This document shows positions 10,654-21,178 of a DNA stretch of 64,000 nucleotides, piece after piece. Under the pieces are notes generated by a model. That model did no database searches, had not been told where the DNA came from, and worked only from the letters and a program-made list of their open reading frames with translations. The translations under genes were made by a program, and so were the position numbers. Source of the stretch: Methylobacterium persicinum (lineage in GTDB: Bacteria > Pseudomonadota > Alphaproteobacteria > Rhizobiales > Beijerinckiaceae). How positions within the stretch are numbered: position 1 is the stretch's first letter; each line of letters begins with the position of its first letter. The stretch spans positions 243,710 to 307,709 of the forward strand of contig NZ_BPQX01000037.1 of NCBI RefSeq assembly GCF_022179525.1, given 5' to 3'.

Positions 10654-11415
10654 TCAGGCGTAGGCGGCGCAGATCCCCAGGAAATCTTCGGCCACGAGGC
10701 TCGCACCCCCCACCAGCGCCCCGTCGACGTTGTCCAGGGACAGGATCTCGCGGGCGTTGCTCGGCTTCACCGAGCCGCCGTAGAGAATGCGGATCTTCCG
10801 AGCCTCGTCGCCCGCAAGCTTGTCCAGCATCTCGCGCAGGGACGCGTGGACTTCGGCGATGTCCCGCGGCGTCGGCGTGCGGCCGGACCCGATCGCCCAG
10901 ACCGGCTCGTAGGCGATCACCGTGTCGGCCGCCGTCGCGCCCTTCGGAAGCCCGATGGCAAGCTGCGCGCGGACGATATCCAGGGCGCGACCCTGTTCGC
11001 GCTCCTCGATGGTCTCACCGACGCATATGATACCGCAGAGCCCCGCCCGGCGGGCTCCCAGCGCCTTGGCGTGGACGCCGTCATCGGTCTCGTGGTGGTA
11101 GGCGCGCCGCTCGGAATGGCCGACGATGACGTACTTGGCCCCGAGATCCGCAAGCATCTCGGCGGAAATCGAGCCGGTGAAAGCACCGCTCGTCCGGGCG
11201 TGAAGGTTCTGCCCGCCGATGGCGATCGAAGAGCCGTAGGTCGCCGCGACGCAGGACCCGATGAGGGTCGACGGAGGGCAGATCAGCACATCGATCCGGG
11301 CAGCGAGGTCCGGCGATAGGTTTTCGCGGATCTGCTCCACCACCGCGATCGAAGACCGCGTGCCGTTCATCTTCCAGTTGCCGGCGACCAGGGGCCGCCG
11401 CCCGCCCTGCGTCAT
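10654..11415 (-). CDS. tpiA: triosephosphate isomerase
   Basis: Interconverts glyceraldehyde-3-phosphate and dihydroxyacetone phosphate, 253 residues. Catalytic elements are GNWKMNG (Lys), VIVGHSERR (His) and [11 protein letters not shown] (Glu and the flexible loop), with the phosphate-binding YGGSV near the end. The ATG at 11415 gives [18 protein letters not shown]. The longer open frame adds 29 unconserved residues and is rejected. It is divergent from ppiD across 215 bases. Confidence 0.97.
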   Translation of the reverse strand: MTQGGRRPLVAGNWKMNGTRSSIAVVEQIRENLSPDLAARIDVLICPPSTLIGSCVAATYGSSIAIGGQNLHARTSGAFTGSISAEMLADLGAKYVIVGHSERRAYHHETDDGVHAKALGARRAGLCGIICVGETIEEREQGRALDIVRAQLAIGLPKGATAADTVIAYEPVWAIGSGRTPTPRDIAEVHASLREMLDKLAGDEARKIRILYGGSVKPSNAREILSLDNVDGALVGGASLVAEDFLGICAAYA

Positions 11416-11630
11416 CCCTCGCCCCGCTCCGTCACCGTCGAATGATCCGGCGGCCGTACCAGAGCCAGCTTGGGCGTGCAAACCGTCTGCCGGCAAATTC
11501 ACCGTGGTTGTCTACCCAACCCCGTATCCTGCCGCAGCGGGGGGCGCTCAAGCCTTTGCCTCATGGCGGGAATGGTCTATCGCCACGGGCGACACAGCTT
11601 TTCCCAAACCGGCGTTTTCCAAGACACACC

Positions 11631-13532
11631 ATGCTGCAGGGCATCCGCGCCGCCTCCGAGCACTGGCTCGGCAAGATCGTGTTGGCGATCATCTTCTCGC
11701 TGCTGCTGTTCGGCATCGGCATCTACGGTGTCGAGGACCTGATCCGCGGCGGAAGCAGCAATGCCGTCGCGACGGTCGGCAGCACGCAGATCTCGACCGA
11801 GCAGGTGCGCCACGCTTACCAGAATCAGCTGGAGCGCTATCAGGTGCAGCTGAAGCGGGCGCTGTCGCCCGAACAGGCCCGGTCGCTCGGGCTCGACCGG
11901 CAGGTGATGTCGCAGCTCATCACCGAGGCTGCCCTGGACCAGAAGACGAGGGATCTCGGCCTCGCTGTGCCGGACAGCGCCGTGCTCCGGGCCATCCACG
12001 AGGAAAAGTCGTTCCAGAACGAGCAGGGCCAGTTCCAGCCGCAGCTCTTCTACCAAACCCTGCAGCGCGCCGGCCTCAACGAGGGCATGTTCGTACGCGA
12101 GCAGCGTTCCGTCATCGCGCGGATCCAGCTCGCGGAGGCCGTATCCGGCAACCTGACCGTCCCCGTCGCCCTGCGCGAGGCCGTGCATCGCTACACGACC
12201 GAGCGGCGGGCGGTGTCCTTCCTGTTCCTGTCGCCCTCGGATGCCGGGCAGATCCCGCCGCCGGGCGAGGACGAGCTGAAGACCTGGTACGAGGCGAACA
12301 AGGAGCGCTTCCGGGCGCCCGAATACCGGGGGGTGAACTTCCTCGTGGTCGATCCCGATGCCGTGGCTCAGACCATCACGATCAGCGACGAGGACGCCCG
12401 CAAGGCCTACGACCTGAACAAGAGCCGCTACGGCACGCCGGAGAAGCGCACGATCCAGCAGATCGTGTTCCCCGACGCGGCCTCCGCGCAGGCTGCCCGC
12501 ACCGAGATCGAGAACGGCACCAAGACCTTCGAGCAGGTGGCCGAAACCCGGGGCACCAGCGGCCAGGAATTGAGCCTCGGCACGTTGTCCAAGGACGAAC
12601 TCTTCGACAGGGCAGTGGCGGATGCGGCCTTCGCCCTGCCCGAGGGCGGCGTCAGCCAGCCGGTGAAGGGCCAGTTCGGCGAGGTCCTGCTCCGGGTCAC
12701 GAAGATCGATCCGGGTACCGTGAAGTCGTTCGACGAGGTGGCCGGCGAGATCCGCAAGACCTTGGCGCTCCAGCGGGCCCGGGACAAGATCGACGACATC
12801 CGCGACGCCATCGAGGATCAGCGCGCCAGCGCGAAGCCCCTCTCCGACATCGCGGCCGACCGCAAGCTTCCCCTCGTGGCTGTTCCGGCGATCGATGCCC
12901 AGGGCAAGGCGCCGGACGGCGACCGCGTCACCACCGTTCCCGATGCGGACACAACCCTCCCGGCCGTGTTCCGTGCAGAGATCGGCGGCGACAACGAGCC
13001 CCTGCGGACCAAGGCTGGCGGCTTCATCTGGTACGATGTGACGAAGATCGATCCCGCACACGACAAGCCCTTCGATGACGTGAAGGAGGCGGCCAGATCC
13101 GGCTGGATGTCCGCCGAAATCGCCAAGCGCCTCCAGGCCAAGGGGCGTGAACTGGTCGAGAAGCTCGACAAGGGCGAAACGATCGAGGCTGCGGCCAAGG
13201 AGGTCGGCGTCAATCCGCAGGAGACGTCGGACCTCTCCCGCAACCAGCCCAAGGACATGCTCACCGCCGACGTCGTGAACCTCATCTTCGCGACGCCGGT
13301 CGGGAAGGCGGGAAGCGCCGCGTCCGGGGTGTCCCGCGCCGTCTTCAAGGTCACGTCCGCCACCGTGCCCGCCTTCGTGCCGGACAGCGCCAGCGACAAG
13401 ACCGTCACCCAGAACTTCCAAGGGGCCATCGCCGACGATGTGCTGTCGCAGTACATCGCCGACGTTCAGAAGAACGCGGGTGTGAAGGTCGATCAGGCGG
13501 CTCTTCGCAAGGTCTTTGGCGGCGAGTACTGA
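11631..13532 (+). CDS. peptidylprolyl isomerase, PpiD/SurA type
   Basis: The 633-residue membrane-anchored folding factor starts MLQGIRAASEHWLGKIVLAI, giving a short cytoplasmic end and one membrane helix (KIVLAIIFSLLLFGIGIYGV). A SurA-N-like domain (about 45-200) and a parvulin-type PPIase domain (about 265-365, EKRTIQQIVFPDAASAQ) follow. A C-terminal region resembles PpiD. It acts at the periplasmic face of the inner membrane. The start at 11631 is chosen over an upstream frame because it gives the anchor directly. Its stop overlaps the trpE ATG by one base. Confidence 0.92.
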   Translation: MLQGIRAASEHWLGKIVLAIIFSLLLFGIGIYGVEDLIRGGSSNAVATVGSTQISTEQVRHAYQNQLERYQVQLKRALSPEQARSLGLDRQVMSQLITEAALDQKTRDLGLAVPDSAVLRAIHEEKSFQNEQGQFQPQLFYQTLQRAGLNEGMFVREQRSVIARIQLAEAVSGNLTVPVALREAVHRYTTERRAVSFLFLSPSDAGQIPPPGEDELKTWYEANKERFRAPEYRGVNFLVVDPDAVAQTITISDEDARKAYDLNKSRYGTPEKRTIQQIVFPDAASAQAARTEIENGTKTFEQVAETRGTSGQELSLGTLSKDELFDRAVADAAFALPEGGVSQPVKGQFGEVLLRVTKIDPGTVKSFDEVAGEIRKTLALQRARDKIDDIRDAIEDQRASAKPLSDIAADRKLPLVAVPAIDAQGKAPDGDRVTTVPDADTTLPAVFRAEIGGDNEPLRTKAGGFIWYDVTKIDPAHDKPFDDVKEAARSGWMSAEIAKRLQAKGRELVEKLDKGETIEAAAKEVGVNPQETSDLSRNQPKDMLTADVVNLIFATPVGKAGSAASGVSRAVFKVTSATVPAFVPDSASDKTVTQNFQGAIADDVLSQYIADVQKNAGVKVDQAALRKVFGGEY

Positions 13533-15052
13533 TGTCCGACCTGCCCGACTTCGACGCCTTCCGCGTCGCCTACGAGGCGGGCCGGCCAAGCCTGCTTGAG
13601 ATCGCCCTGGTGGCCGACCTCGAGACGCCGGTCGCGGCTTTCATGAAGCTGCGCGCCCGTCATCCCGGCGCCGCCTTCCTCCTCGAATCGGTCGAGGGGG
13701 GCGCCGTCCGCGGGCGCTACTCGATGATCGGGCTCGATCCGGACTTGGTCTGGCGCTGCCGGGACGGCGCCGCCTCCCTGGCCCGCATGCCCGATCTGAC
13801 CGGGTTCGAACCGGATCCGCGCCATCCCCTCGCGAGCCTGCGGGCTTTGATCGCCGAGAGCGCCATCGGCCCCGACGAGGATCGCGACCTGCCGCCCATG
13901 GCGGCGGGCCTCTTCGGCTATCTGGGCTACGACATGGTCCGGGCGATGGAGCGGCTGCCGGCCCCGAATCCCGATCCCCTCGGGGTGCCGGACGCGATCC
14001 TGCTGCGCCCGCGGCTGATGGTGGTGTTCGACGCCGTCAGGGACGTCATCACCGTCGTGACACCCGTGCGCCCGGCGGAGGGTGTGCCGGCGCGGGCCGC
14101 CTACGAAGCCGCCCTGGCACGGATCGACGGGGTCGCCGCCGCCCTGGAGGAGCCGTTGCCCATCGAGGCGCGGGTCGATCTCGCCACGGTCGCCGCGCCA
14201 GAGCCGGTGTCCAACACCTCGCCGGAGGAATTCGCCGGTCTGGTCGCCCGCGCGAAGGAGTACATCGTCGCGGGGGACGTGTTTCAGGTCGTGCTTTCGC
14301 AGCGGTTCGAGGCGCCGTTCACGCTTCCTGCCTTCGCCCTCTACCGCTCCCTGCGCCGGACCAACCCGGCGCCGTTCCTATGCTACCTCGATTTCGAGGG
14401 TTTCCAGATCGTCTGCTCGTCGCCGGAGATCCTGGTGCGCGTGCGCGATGGGGTCGTCACCGTCCGCCCGATCGCCGGCACCCGGCGCCGGGGGGCGACG
14501 CCGACGGAGGACAAGGCGCTGGCCGAGGAACTCCTGGCCGATCCCAAGGAGCGGGCCGAGCACCTGATGCTCCTCGACCTCGGCCGCAACGATGCCGGGC
14601 GGGTTTCCCGCATCGGCAGCGTGCGCGTCACCGACCAGTTCTTCATCGAGCGCTACAGCCAGGTGATGCACATCGTCTCGAACGTCGAGGGCGACCTCGA
14701 CCCGCGGCACGATCCCCTCGACGCTTTGGCGGCCGGCTTTCCGGCGGGCACCGTCTCGGGGGCGCCGAAGGTGCGGGCGATGGAGATCATCGACGAATTG
14801 GAAAAGCAGAAGCGCGGCCCCTACGCCGGATGCATCGGCTATTTCGGGGCGGGCGGCGAGATGGACACCTGCATCGTGCTCCGCACCGCGGTGGTGAAGG
14901 ACGGGCGGATGCACGTCCAGGCGGGGGCCGGCATCGTCTACGATTCCGATCCGGCCTCAGAGCAGCAGGAATGCGTCAACAAGGCGAAGGCGCTGTTCCG
15001 CGCTGCGGAAGAGGCGGTTCGCTTCGCGGCGCAGGCGAAGCGGGGGCAGTGA
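13532..15052 (+). CDS. trpE: anthranilate synthase component I
   Basis: A 506-residue chorismate-utilising enzyme making anthranilate with the TrpG amidotransferase. Conserved blocks include FQVVLSQRFEA, IAGTRRRG, DLGRNDAGRV and ERYSQVMHIVSNVEG near the C-terminal catalytic region. The start overlaps the ppiD stop (TGATG), so translation should be coupled. No separate leader peptide or attenuator precedes trpE here. The trpF, trpB and trpA genes are not in the window. Confidence 0.97.
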   Translation: MSDLPDFDAFRVAYEAGRPSLLEIALVADLETPVAAFMKLRARHPGAAFLLESVEGGAVRGRYSMIGLDPDLVWRCRDGAASLARMPDLTGFEPDPRHPLASLRALIAESAIGPDEDRDLPPMAAGLFGYLGYDMVRAMERLPAPNPDPLGVPDAILLRPRLMVVFDAVRDVITVVTPVRPAEGVPARAAYEAALARIDGVAAALEEPLPIEARVDLATVAAPEPVSNTSPEEFAGLVARAKEYIVAGDVFQVVLSQRFEAPFTLPAFALYRSLRRTNPAPFLCYLDFEGFQIVCSSPEILVRVRDGVVTVRPIAGTRRRGATPTEDKALAEELLADPKERAEHLMLLDLGRNDAGRVSRIGSVRVTDQFFIERYSQVMHIVSNVEGDLDPRHDPLDALAAGFPAGTVSGAPKVRAMEIIDELEKQKRGPYAGCIGYFGAGGEMDTCIVLRTAVVKDGRMHVQAGAGIVYDSDPASEQQECVNKAKALFRAAEEAVRFAAQAKRGQ

Positions 15053-15124
15053 GTGGCCCGGCCCCGCGCCGGTTGACCCACTCGCGCCGAACCGCCAAAC
15101 CGCGAAGAGGTTCGGATCCGTGCC

Positions 15125-15739
15125 ATGGCCAAAGTCCTCGTCATCGACAACTACGACAGCTTCACCTTCAACCTCGTCCACCTGATCGGGCCGCTCTGCG
15201 ACTCGATCGAGGTGGCGCGCAACGATGCTCTCTCGGTGGCCGACATCCGGGACAGGGCGCCGGACGCCCTGGTGCTCTCGCCCGGCCCGTGCAGCCCCAA
15301 CGAGGCCGGCATCTGCCTCGACGTCGTCCGGGAACTGTCGGGAGAGATCCCGATCTTCGGCGTGTGCCTGGGCCTTCAGGCCATCGGGCAGGCCTTCGGC
15401 GGTGACGTGGTGAGGGCGCCCCTTCCCCTGCACGGCAAGGTCTCGACCATTCGCCACGGCGCGAAGGGCCTTTTCCGGGGCATCAACGACAGCTTCGAGG
15501 CGACGCGGTACCATTCGCTCGTCGTCGACCGGGCGACCTGCCCCACGTCGCTCGCCGTCACCGCCGAAGCGGACGGGCTCATCATGGGACTTCAGCACGG
15601 CGAGTTGCCGGTGCACGGGGTGCAGTTCCATCCAGAGAGCATCCGTTCCCAGCACGGCGCCGAAATCGTGAAGAACTTCCTCGATCTCGCCCGGGCATGG
15701 AACGCAGGGCGTGACAGGGCCGCCGCCGCCGTGCATTGA
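15125..15739 (+). CDS. trpG: anthranilate synthase component II (glutamine amidotransferase)
   Basis: A 204-residue class I glutamine amidotransferase supplying ammonia to TrpE. It begins MAKVLVIDNYDSFTFNLVH. The oxyanion and nucleophile motifs are LSPGPCSPNEAG and GVCLGLQAIGQ, and the His-Glu pair is in VQFHPESI. It is 72 bases downstream of trpE. The C-terminus ends RDRAAAAVH. Family members of this kind can also serve folate synthesis, but the trp context favours tryptophan. Confidence 0.95.
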   Translation: MAKVLVIDNYDSFTFNLVHLIGPLCDSIEVARNDALSVADIRDRAPDALVLSPGPCSPNEAGICLDVVRELSGEIPIFGVCLGLQAIGQAFGGDVVRAPLPLHGKVSTIRHGAKGLFRGINDSFEATRYHSLVVDRATCPTSLAVTAEADGLIMGLQHGELPVHGVQFHPESIRSQHGAEIVKNFLDLARAWNAGRDRAAAAVH

Positions 15740-15771
15740 CGCCGCGGCACCGCCACCCCGCGACGAATCCG

Positions 15772-16809
15772 ATGGACAGCTTCAGACCGCTCCTCGCCAA
15801 GGTCGCCGGGGGCCAGACCCTCGAACGTGCCGACGCGCGCGCGGCCTTCGACCTGCTGTTGTCCGGGGAGGTCACTCCCGTCCAGGCGGCCTCGTTCCTC
15901 ACGGTGCTCAAGCTTCGCGGCGAGGCGGTGGAGGAGATCGTCGGCGCCGCGGAGGCGATGCGGGCGCGCATGATCCGCGTGACGGCGCCGCCGGAGGCGG
16001 TGGATGTGGTCGGCACCGGCGGCGACCATTCGGGCAGCGTCAACGTCTCGACCCTTGCGGCCATCCTCGTCGCCGCCTGCGGGGTCCCCGTCGCCAAGCA
16101 TGGCAACCGGGCGGCGACATCGCGGTCCGGAGCAGCCGACGTGCTGGCCGCCCTCGGCGTGACGATCGGGCTCGATCCGGCGGGGCAGGAGCGCTGTCTC
16201 GCGGAAGCCGGCCTGTGCTTCCTGTTCGCCCAGACCCATCACGGCGCCATGCGCCACGTGGCGGCCGTGCGGGCGGAACTGCCGGTGCGCACGATCTTCA
16301 ATCTCCTCGGGCCCCTCTGCAATCCGGCGGGCGTCACCCGGCAATTGTTCGGCGTCGCCGACGGCGCACGTGCCGAACCGCTGACCCGGGTGCTGGCCGA
16401 ACTCGGCAGCCGCCGGGTCTGGACCGTGCACGGCTCGGACGGCCTCGACGAGATTACCGTGACCGGCCCTACGGGCGTCGTGTCCCTGGAGGACGGGCGG
16501 ATCGAGCGCTTTAGCATCGACCCGCGCGATCTCGGGCTGACGCTCTGGGCGCCGGAGGAGTTGCGGGGCGGGGATCCGACCCACAACGCCAAGGCGTTGG
16601 AAGCGGTCCTCGCCGGGGCACGAAACGCTTACCGGGATATCGCGGTTGTCAACGCGGGGGCGGCCCTCGTCGTCGCGGGGGCCGCGCAGACCCTGGCGGA
16701 AGGGGTCGGGCGGGCGCAGGATGCCGTCGATTCCGGTGCAGGCCGCGCTACCCTCGCGCGGCTGGTCCACGTGTCGCAATCATGCGCGTTCGGGCAGGAG
16801 AGCCGATGA
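15772..16809 (+). CDS. trpD: anthranilate phosphoribosyltransferase
   Basis: A 345-residue enzyme joining anthranilate to PRPP. Diagnostic motifs are [19 protein letters not shown] (PRPP site), [17 protein letters not shown] and [12 protein letters not shown]. The ATG at 15772 ([14 protein letters not shown]) is preferred. An in-frame TTG at 15736 overlapping trpG would add 12 unconserved residues. It ends in an ATGA overlap with trpC. Confidence 0.96.
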   Translation: MDSFRPLLAKVAGGQTLERADARAAFDLLLSGEVTPVQAASFLTVLKLRGEAVEEIVGAAEAMRARMIRVTAPPEAVDVVGTGGDHSGSVNVSTLAAILVAACGVPVAKHGNRAATSRSGAADVLAALGVTIGLDPAGQERCLAEAGLCFLFAQTHHGAMRHVAAVRAELPVRTIFNLLGPLCNPAGVTRQLFGVADGARAEPLTRVLAELGSRRVWTVHGSDGLDEITVTGPTGVVSLEDGRIERFSIDPRDLGLTLWAPEELRGGDPTHNAKALEAVLAGARNAYRDIAVVNAGAALVVAGAAQTLAEGVGRAQDAVDSGAGRATLARLVHVSQSCAFGQESR

Positions 16810-17663
16810 CCTCGCTGACGCAAGAGGCCGCTCCCGAAGCGCCCGAGCGGCCCAACGTTCTCGCGCGGATCGAAGCCTATAAGCGGCGGGAGATCGCCGA
16901 GGCGAAGCTGCGCATTCCCCTGGCCAAGCTCGAGAAGAAGGTGGCGCAGGCCGATCCGCCCCGGGGCTTCGCCGCCGCCATCCGGACGCATCGCGCCGAG
17001 GGTCGTACGGCCCTCATCGCGGAGGTGAAGAAGGCCTCGCCCTCCAAAGGACTGATCCGCGCGGATTTCGATCCGGCGGCCCTGGCCGAGGCCTACGAGG
17101 CCGGCGGGGCGACCTGTCTGTCGGTGCTCACGGACGAGCCCTCCTTCCAGGGCAAGGCGGACTATCTGATCGCCGCACGGAAGGCCTGTCGCCTGCCGGT
17201 GCTGCGCAAGGACTTCATGTTCGAGCCCTATCAGGTCTACGAGGCCCGGGCCTGGGGCGCGGATTGCATCCTCGTCATCATGGCCTGCCTCGACGACGAC
17301 GAGGCCGGCGACTTGGTGGCGACCGCTCACGAGCTCGGCATGGATGTGCTGGCGGAAGTCCATGACGAGGCGGAGCTGGCCCGCGCCCTGCCGCTCGGCA
17401 CGGCCCTGGTCGGCGTAAACAACCGCAATTTGAAGACTTTCGAGGTGTCGTTCGACAACGCGCTGCGCCTGAAGCCCGGCATCCCCGACGACCGGATCGC
17501 CGTGGCCGAGAGCGGCATCGTCAGCCATGCCGACGTCGAGCGGCTTGCCGCGCACGGCCTCGACACGGTCCTCGTCGGCGAGAGCCTGATGCGGCAGGCC
17601 GACGTGGCCGCGGCCACCCGCGAACTTCTCTTCGGTGCCGGCAAGGGCAAGGCCGGCGCATGA
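16806..17663 (+). CDS. trpC: indole-3-glycerol phosphate synthase
   Basis: A 285-residue TIM-barrel enzyme of tryptophan synthesis. It carries [20 protein letters not shown] (substrate and catalytic Lys), [20 protein letters not shown] and [12 protein letters not shown], with AESGI and VGESLMR closing the barrel. It is not fused to TrpF. The ATG at 16806 overlaps the trpD stop and its own stop overlaps moaC, both as ATGA. Confidence 0.96.
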   Translation: MTSLTQEAAPEAPERPNVLARIEAYKRREIAEAKLRIPLAKLEKKVAQADPPRGFAAAIRTHRAEGRTALIAEVKKASPSKGLIRADFDPAALAEAYEAGGATCLSVLTDEPSFQGKADYLIAARKACRLPVLRKDFMFEPYQVYEARAWGADCILVIMACLDDDEAGDLVATAHELGMDVLAEVHDEAELARALPLGTALVGVNNRNLKTFEVSFDNALRLKPGIPDDRIAVAESGIVSHADVERLAAHGLDTVLVGESLMRQADVAAATRELLFGAGKGKAGA

Positions 17664-18142
17664 GCGGCGGCCTCACCCATCTCGACGCGGCCGGCGCGGC
17701 CAACATGGTCGATGTCACGGACAAGCCGGCAACGACCCGGACGGCCCGGGCGGAAGGCCGCGTGGTGATGCTCGCCGAGACCCTGGCCCTGATCCGGGAG
17801 GGCGATGCCAAGAAGGGGGACGTCATCGGCACGGCCCGCCTCGCCGGCATCATGGCCGCCAAGCGGACCCATGAACTGATTCCCCTTTGCCATCCGCTCC
17901 TGCTGTCGAAGGTGAAGGTGGAATGCGAGGAGGACGCCTCGCTCCCCGGCCTTCGGATCACCGCCGAGGTGCGGGTCCAGGGGCCGACCGGCGTGGAGAT
18001 GGAGGCGCTCACAGCCGTCTCCCTCGCCTGCCTCACCGTCTACGACATGGTGAAAGCGGTGGACCGGGGCATGCGCATCGAGGGGATCCGCCTGCTCGCC
18101 AAGGATGGCGGCCGGTCCGGCGCCTACCGGGCGGACGTTTAG
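17660..18142 (+). CDS. moaC: cyclic pyranopterin monophosphate synthase
   Basis: A 160-residue enzyme of molybdenum cofactor synthesis. It turns the MoaA product into cyclic pyranopterin monophosphate. Family signatures are [30 protein letters not shown] (active-site His and Lys region), [20 protein letters not shown] and [10 protein letters not shown]. It overlaps trpC by ATGA. Its TAG stop codon forms the start of the TAGGAGGT ribosome-binding site of moeA. Confidence 0.96.
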   Translation: MSGGLTHLDAAGAANMVDVTDKPATTRTARAEGRVVMLAETLALIREGDAKKGDVIGTARLAGIMAAKRTHELIPLCHPLLLSKVKVECEEDASLPGLRITAEVRVQGPTGVEMEALTAVSLACLTVYDMVKAVDRGMRIEGIRLLAKDGGRSGAYRADV

Positions 18143-18154
18143 GAGGTCCGGTCG

Positions 18155-19384
18155 ATGAACGGTCTGATTCCCGTCGCCGAGGCTCTGGCGAGGGTTCTGG
18201 CGAGCGTCCGCCGTCCCGTGGAGGCCGAGACCGTGCCTCTCGTCCAAGCCGCCGGGCGGGTCCTGGCGGCGCCAATCGTCTCGAACCGGACGCAACCGCC
18301 CTTCGCCGCCTCCGCCATGGACGGCTACGCCGTGCGGGCGGCGGATGCCGGTACGGTCGGCGCCGCGCTCCGCCTCAGTGGCACCAGCGCAGCCGGCCAC
18401 GGCTTCACGGGCATGGTCGGCGCGGGCGAAGCCGTGCGGATCTTCACTGGCGCGCCTGTCCCCGAGGGTGCCGACGCGATCCTCATCCAGGAGGATGCCG
18501 ACGCGGAGGGGGAGACGATCCGGGTCCGCGAGGCGGTGGAGCCCGGCCGTTTCATTCGTCGCGAGGGGCTGGACTTTGCATCGGGCCAGACTTTGTTGAA
18601 TGCGGGTCTGTCGCTCGACGCCCGCCGCCTCGCCCTGGCGGCAGCGTCCGGGCATCCGGCCGTGGAGGTTCGCCGCCGCCCGAGGGTCGCGATCCTGGCG
18701 ACGGGTGACGAGTTGGTGGAACCGGGCGCGACCCCCGCCTGGGACCAGATCGTCGCCTCGAACAGTCTCGCCCTCGCCGCCCTCGCGGAGGAAGCAGGGG
18801 CGGAGGCGATCGACCTCGGCATCGCCGCCGACGACCACGCAGCCCTGGAAGCAGCCTTCCGCCGGGCCAGGAATGCGCAGGCGGACCTCCTCGTCACCCT
18901 CGGCGGAGCGTCCGTGGGCGACCACGACCTAGTCCAGGCCGCCCTCGCCCGGGAGGGCCTGGAGCTGGGGTTCTGGCGTGTCGCCCTGCGGCCGGGCAAG
19001 CCGCTGATGCATGGCCGCCTGGGCGACATGCTCGTGATCGGGCTGCCGGGGAACCCGGTCTCCTCCATCGTGTGCGGCCTGCTGTTCGTCGTTCCGGCGA
19101 TCCGGTCGATGCTCGGCGATCCGCAGGCCCGCGCGGACCGGAGCGAGCCGGCGATCCTGGGCCGCGATCTGCCGGCCAATGACGGTCGGGCCGACTACAT
19201 GCGCGCGAGCCTCGCCGTCGAAGGGGGCCGGCTCCCCGTGGTTACGCCTGAGAACCGGCAGGATTCCTCGATGCTCGCAGTGCTCGGCCGCTCGGAGGCC
19301 CTCCTCGTCCGCGAGCCCCACGCCTCCGCTGCCACGGCCGGAGACCCGTGCCGGATCATCCGCCTGGACCGGCGCTTGGTGTGA
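18155..19384 (+). CDS. moeA: molybdopterin molybdotransferase
   Basis: A 409-residue enzyme inserting molybdate into adenylated molybdopterin. Motifs include PFAASAMDGYAVRAAD near residue 50, GAPVPEGADAILIQED, TGDELVEPGATPAWDQI and LGGASVGDHDLV, with PGKPLMHGRLGDMLVIGLPG in the C-terminal part. An ideal TAGGAGGT site lies 7 bases upstream of the ATG. It ends the ppiD-trp-moa run. The lexA gene often found next in related Rhizobiales is replaced by a convergent glycan gene. Confidence 0.96.
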   Translation: MNGLIPVAEALARVLASVRRPVEAETVPLVQAAGRVLAAPIVSNRTQPPFAASAMDGYAVRAADAGTVGAALRLSGTSAAGHGFTGMVGAGEAVRIFTGAPVPEGADAILIQEDADAEGETIRVREAVEPGRFIRREGLDFASGQTLLNAGLSLDARRLALAAASGHPAVEVRRRPRVAILATGDELVEPGATPAWDQIVASNSLALAALAEEAGAEAIDLGIAADDHAALEAAFRRARNAQADLLVTLGGASVGDHDLVQAALAREGLELGFWRVALRPGKPLMHGRLGDMLVIGLPGNPVSSIVCGLLFVVPAIRSMLGDPQARADRSEPAILGRDLPANDGRADYMRASLAVEGGRLPVVTPENRQDSSMLAVLGRSEALLVREPHASAATAGDPCRIIRLDRRLV

Positions 19385-19402
19385 GCCCGCCCGTCACGCC
19401 GT

Positions 19403-21178
19403 TCAGGGCGTGACCCGCCAGACCTTCACCGCGCCCTGCAACGGTTCCGGCCGCAGCCAGTCCGCCGACGCCGTGCCTTGGGCGAGGCGGGTGGCGAAGG
19501 CGGTCTCGGGTTGGAGATCGTCCGCCGGCCGGGCCCGGCAGGAGACGACGTAGGCCACATGGCGCTGCGTCAGCACCCGGCGCAGGTCGGCCTCGGTTCC
19601 GCCGAGCCCTTCGAGGGAGGCCGCGATCTCCGGCACCGCCCGGTGATAGGGTGCCGCGATCACCGAATGCGCCGTATGGAGCAGGATCGCCGGACCCATG
19701 AAGACGGGCGCCAGGACGGCACCGGGGGGCAGGGATGCGAGGCCCTGGAGGGCGTCGTCAGTCAGGCAAGCCTTCGCCTTCTGCGGATCGGCAGCGGTCC
19801 GGGTCCAGGGGAACAAAGCCTCGCCGAGGGCAGCGGGGGCGATCCAGATGGTGCTGACGAGGCCCGCGGCGAGGGCGGCCTCACCCCACCGCCGCCGCGA
19901 AGGCCGCTGCGCCGCATGGGCGAGCACGCGTTCGATGAAGGCGGCGGCGACGAACGGGACGAGACCGCTGGCGACGTAGATCCCGCGGAACTCCACCAGC
20001 CCGAGGATCAGGCCGGGCCAGAGGAAGGCCGCGGCGACGAGCCAGGGTCGGCCGCGCAACGCGAAGCGGGATGCCACCAGGGTCGCGATGAGCAGCACCG
20101 GGTAGAACGCCAAAGCCTCCCATTGCCCCCGGGCGATGAACGTCCGGGCGCTCGTCATCTCGTTGACCTTGAGCAGCCAGTGCTCCCGGACGAGGTCGGA
20201 CATGCCCGTGAACGGCCCCGCGAGGCAGATCGAGAAGAATGACGCGAAGCCCGCGACCAGCGCCGCCCCTAGGATGGCAACCACCGCGAGGCGATCGACC
20301 TTGCCCCTCGACCGCCGGCCCCACCCGGCGCAGGCGAGGGTCAGGCCGCAGCCTCCGCAGGCGAGGTACAGCCAGGGCGGCGAGAGGGCATCGCAGGCGG
20401 TGGCGCCCCAGCGCCCAGGATCCGTCTGCCCGGCGAAGAGCAGCGGCGCGGCGAGGCCGAGGCCCAGGCCGAAGCCGGTTAGGGTCGCCGAGGCCGGCCG
20501 CCCGCGCAGCACCCAATCCCCGGTGAGAAGGAGTGCCGCTACGGCGATGTAAGGCAGCCCTTCCAGCCCCACGGCGAGGGATGCCGCCGCCAGCGCACCG
20601 CCCGCAAGTCCGGCCCTGAAGCCGCCTTGCATGATCGTGAAGGCGAGGCCGAGGACGATCGTCAGTTGCAGCCCGTGGTGATCGACCCGCCCGGCGGCGA
20701 ATTGCACCGCGATGCCCACCGTTTGCGTCGCGATTACCAGCGCGAGGATGGCCGCGCGGGTGCCGAAGGTCCGCCGCGTCCCCCCGTACAGGACGACGCC
20801 GTATACGCAGAACAACAGCATCGGCCAGAACGCGGCGGCGATGCCCATCGCTATGGGATGCCCGAACAAGGGCGCGAGGAGCAGGATCAGCCCGGCCATG
20901 GGCGCGTCCACCAGCCGCGACCAATGGCTCAGGATGCCCGAAGGCGGGCCAAACCGGTGCTGGACGAGGTCGTACCAGCCCTGACCGTTCACGAGATCGC
21001 GGACCTGCGCGAGGCGCATCGCGTCGTCGGGGTCGGGCACTTGGAGATGGTGCAGCGTCGCGGCCACATCGGCCGGCGCGTTCATGGTCGCGAGGCCGAA
21101 GCAGGCGAACAGCCACAGCAGCGTGGTCGGCTGGATCCGTGCCGCCGGCACGGAGGCCAGCGGGGCCTGATCCGGCAT
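19403..21178 (-). CDS. GT-C-like multi-pass membrane protein
   Basis: A 591-residue integral membrane protein with roughly 10-12 helices. After the first helix comes a loop with VPDPDDAMRLAQVRDLV and GILSHWSRLVDAP. An acidic first loop of this kind is typical of GT-C glycosyltransferases that use lipid-linked sugars. The C-terminal 150 residues look like a soluble domain ending VKVWRVTP. The ATG at 21178 is chosen because AGGGA lies 9 bases upstream; an ATG at 21187 directly abuts that site. It is divergent from the next three glycan-related genes. The substrate is unknown. Confidence 0.65.
   Translation of the reverse strand: MPDQAPLASVPAARIQPTTLLWLFACFGLATMNAPADVAATLHHLQVPDPDDAMRLAQVRDLVNGQGWYDLVQHRFGPPSGILSHWSRLVDAPMAGLILLLAPLFGHPIAMGIAAAFWPMLLFCVYGVVLYGGTRRTFGTRAAILALVIATQTVGIAVQFAAGRVDHHGLQLTIVLGLAFTIMQGGFRAGLAGGALAAASLAVGLEGLPYIAVAALLLTGDWVLRGRPASATLTGFGLGLGLAAPLLFAGQTDPGRWGATACDALSPPWLYLACGGCGLTLACAGWGRRSRGKVDRLAVVAILGAALVAGFASFFSICLAGPFTGMSDLVREHWLLKVNEMTSARTFIARGQWEALAFYPVLLIATLVASRFALRGRPWLVAAAFLWPGLILGLVEFRGIYVASGLVPFVAAAFIERVLAHAAQRPSRRRWGEAALAAGLVSTIWIAPAALGEALFPWTRTAADPQKAKACLTDDALQGLASLPPGAVLAPVFMGPAILLHTAHSVIAAPYHRAVPEIAASLEGLGGTEADLRRVLTQRHVAYVVSCRARPADDLQPETAFATRLAQGTASADWLRPEPLQGAVKVWRVTP

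Noticed and set aside
11577-13589. A 670-codon open frame on the minus strand
   Set aside because: It is the shadow of ppiD, with repetitive shadow-type composition and no motif.
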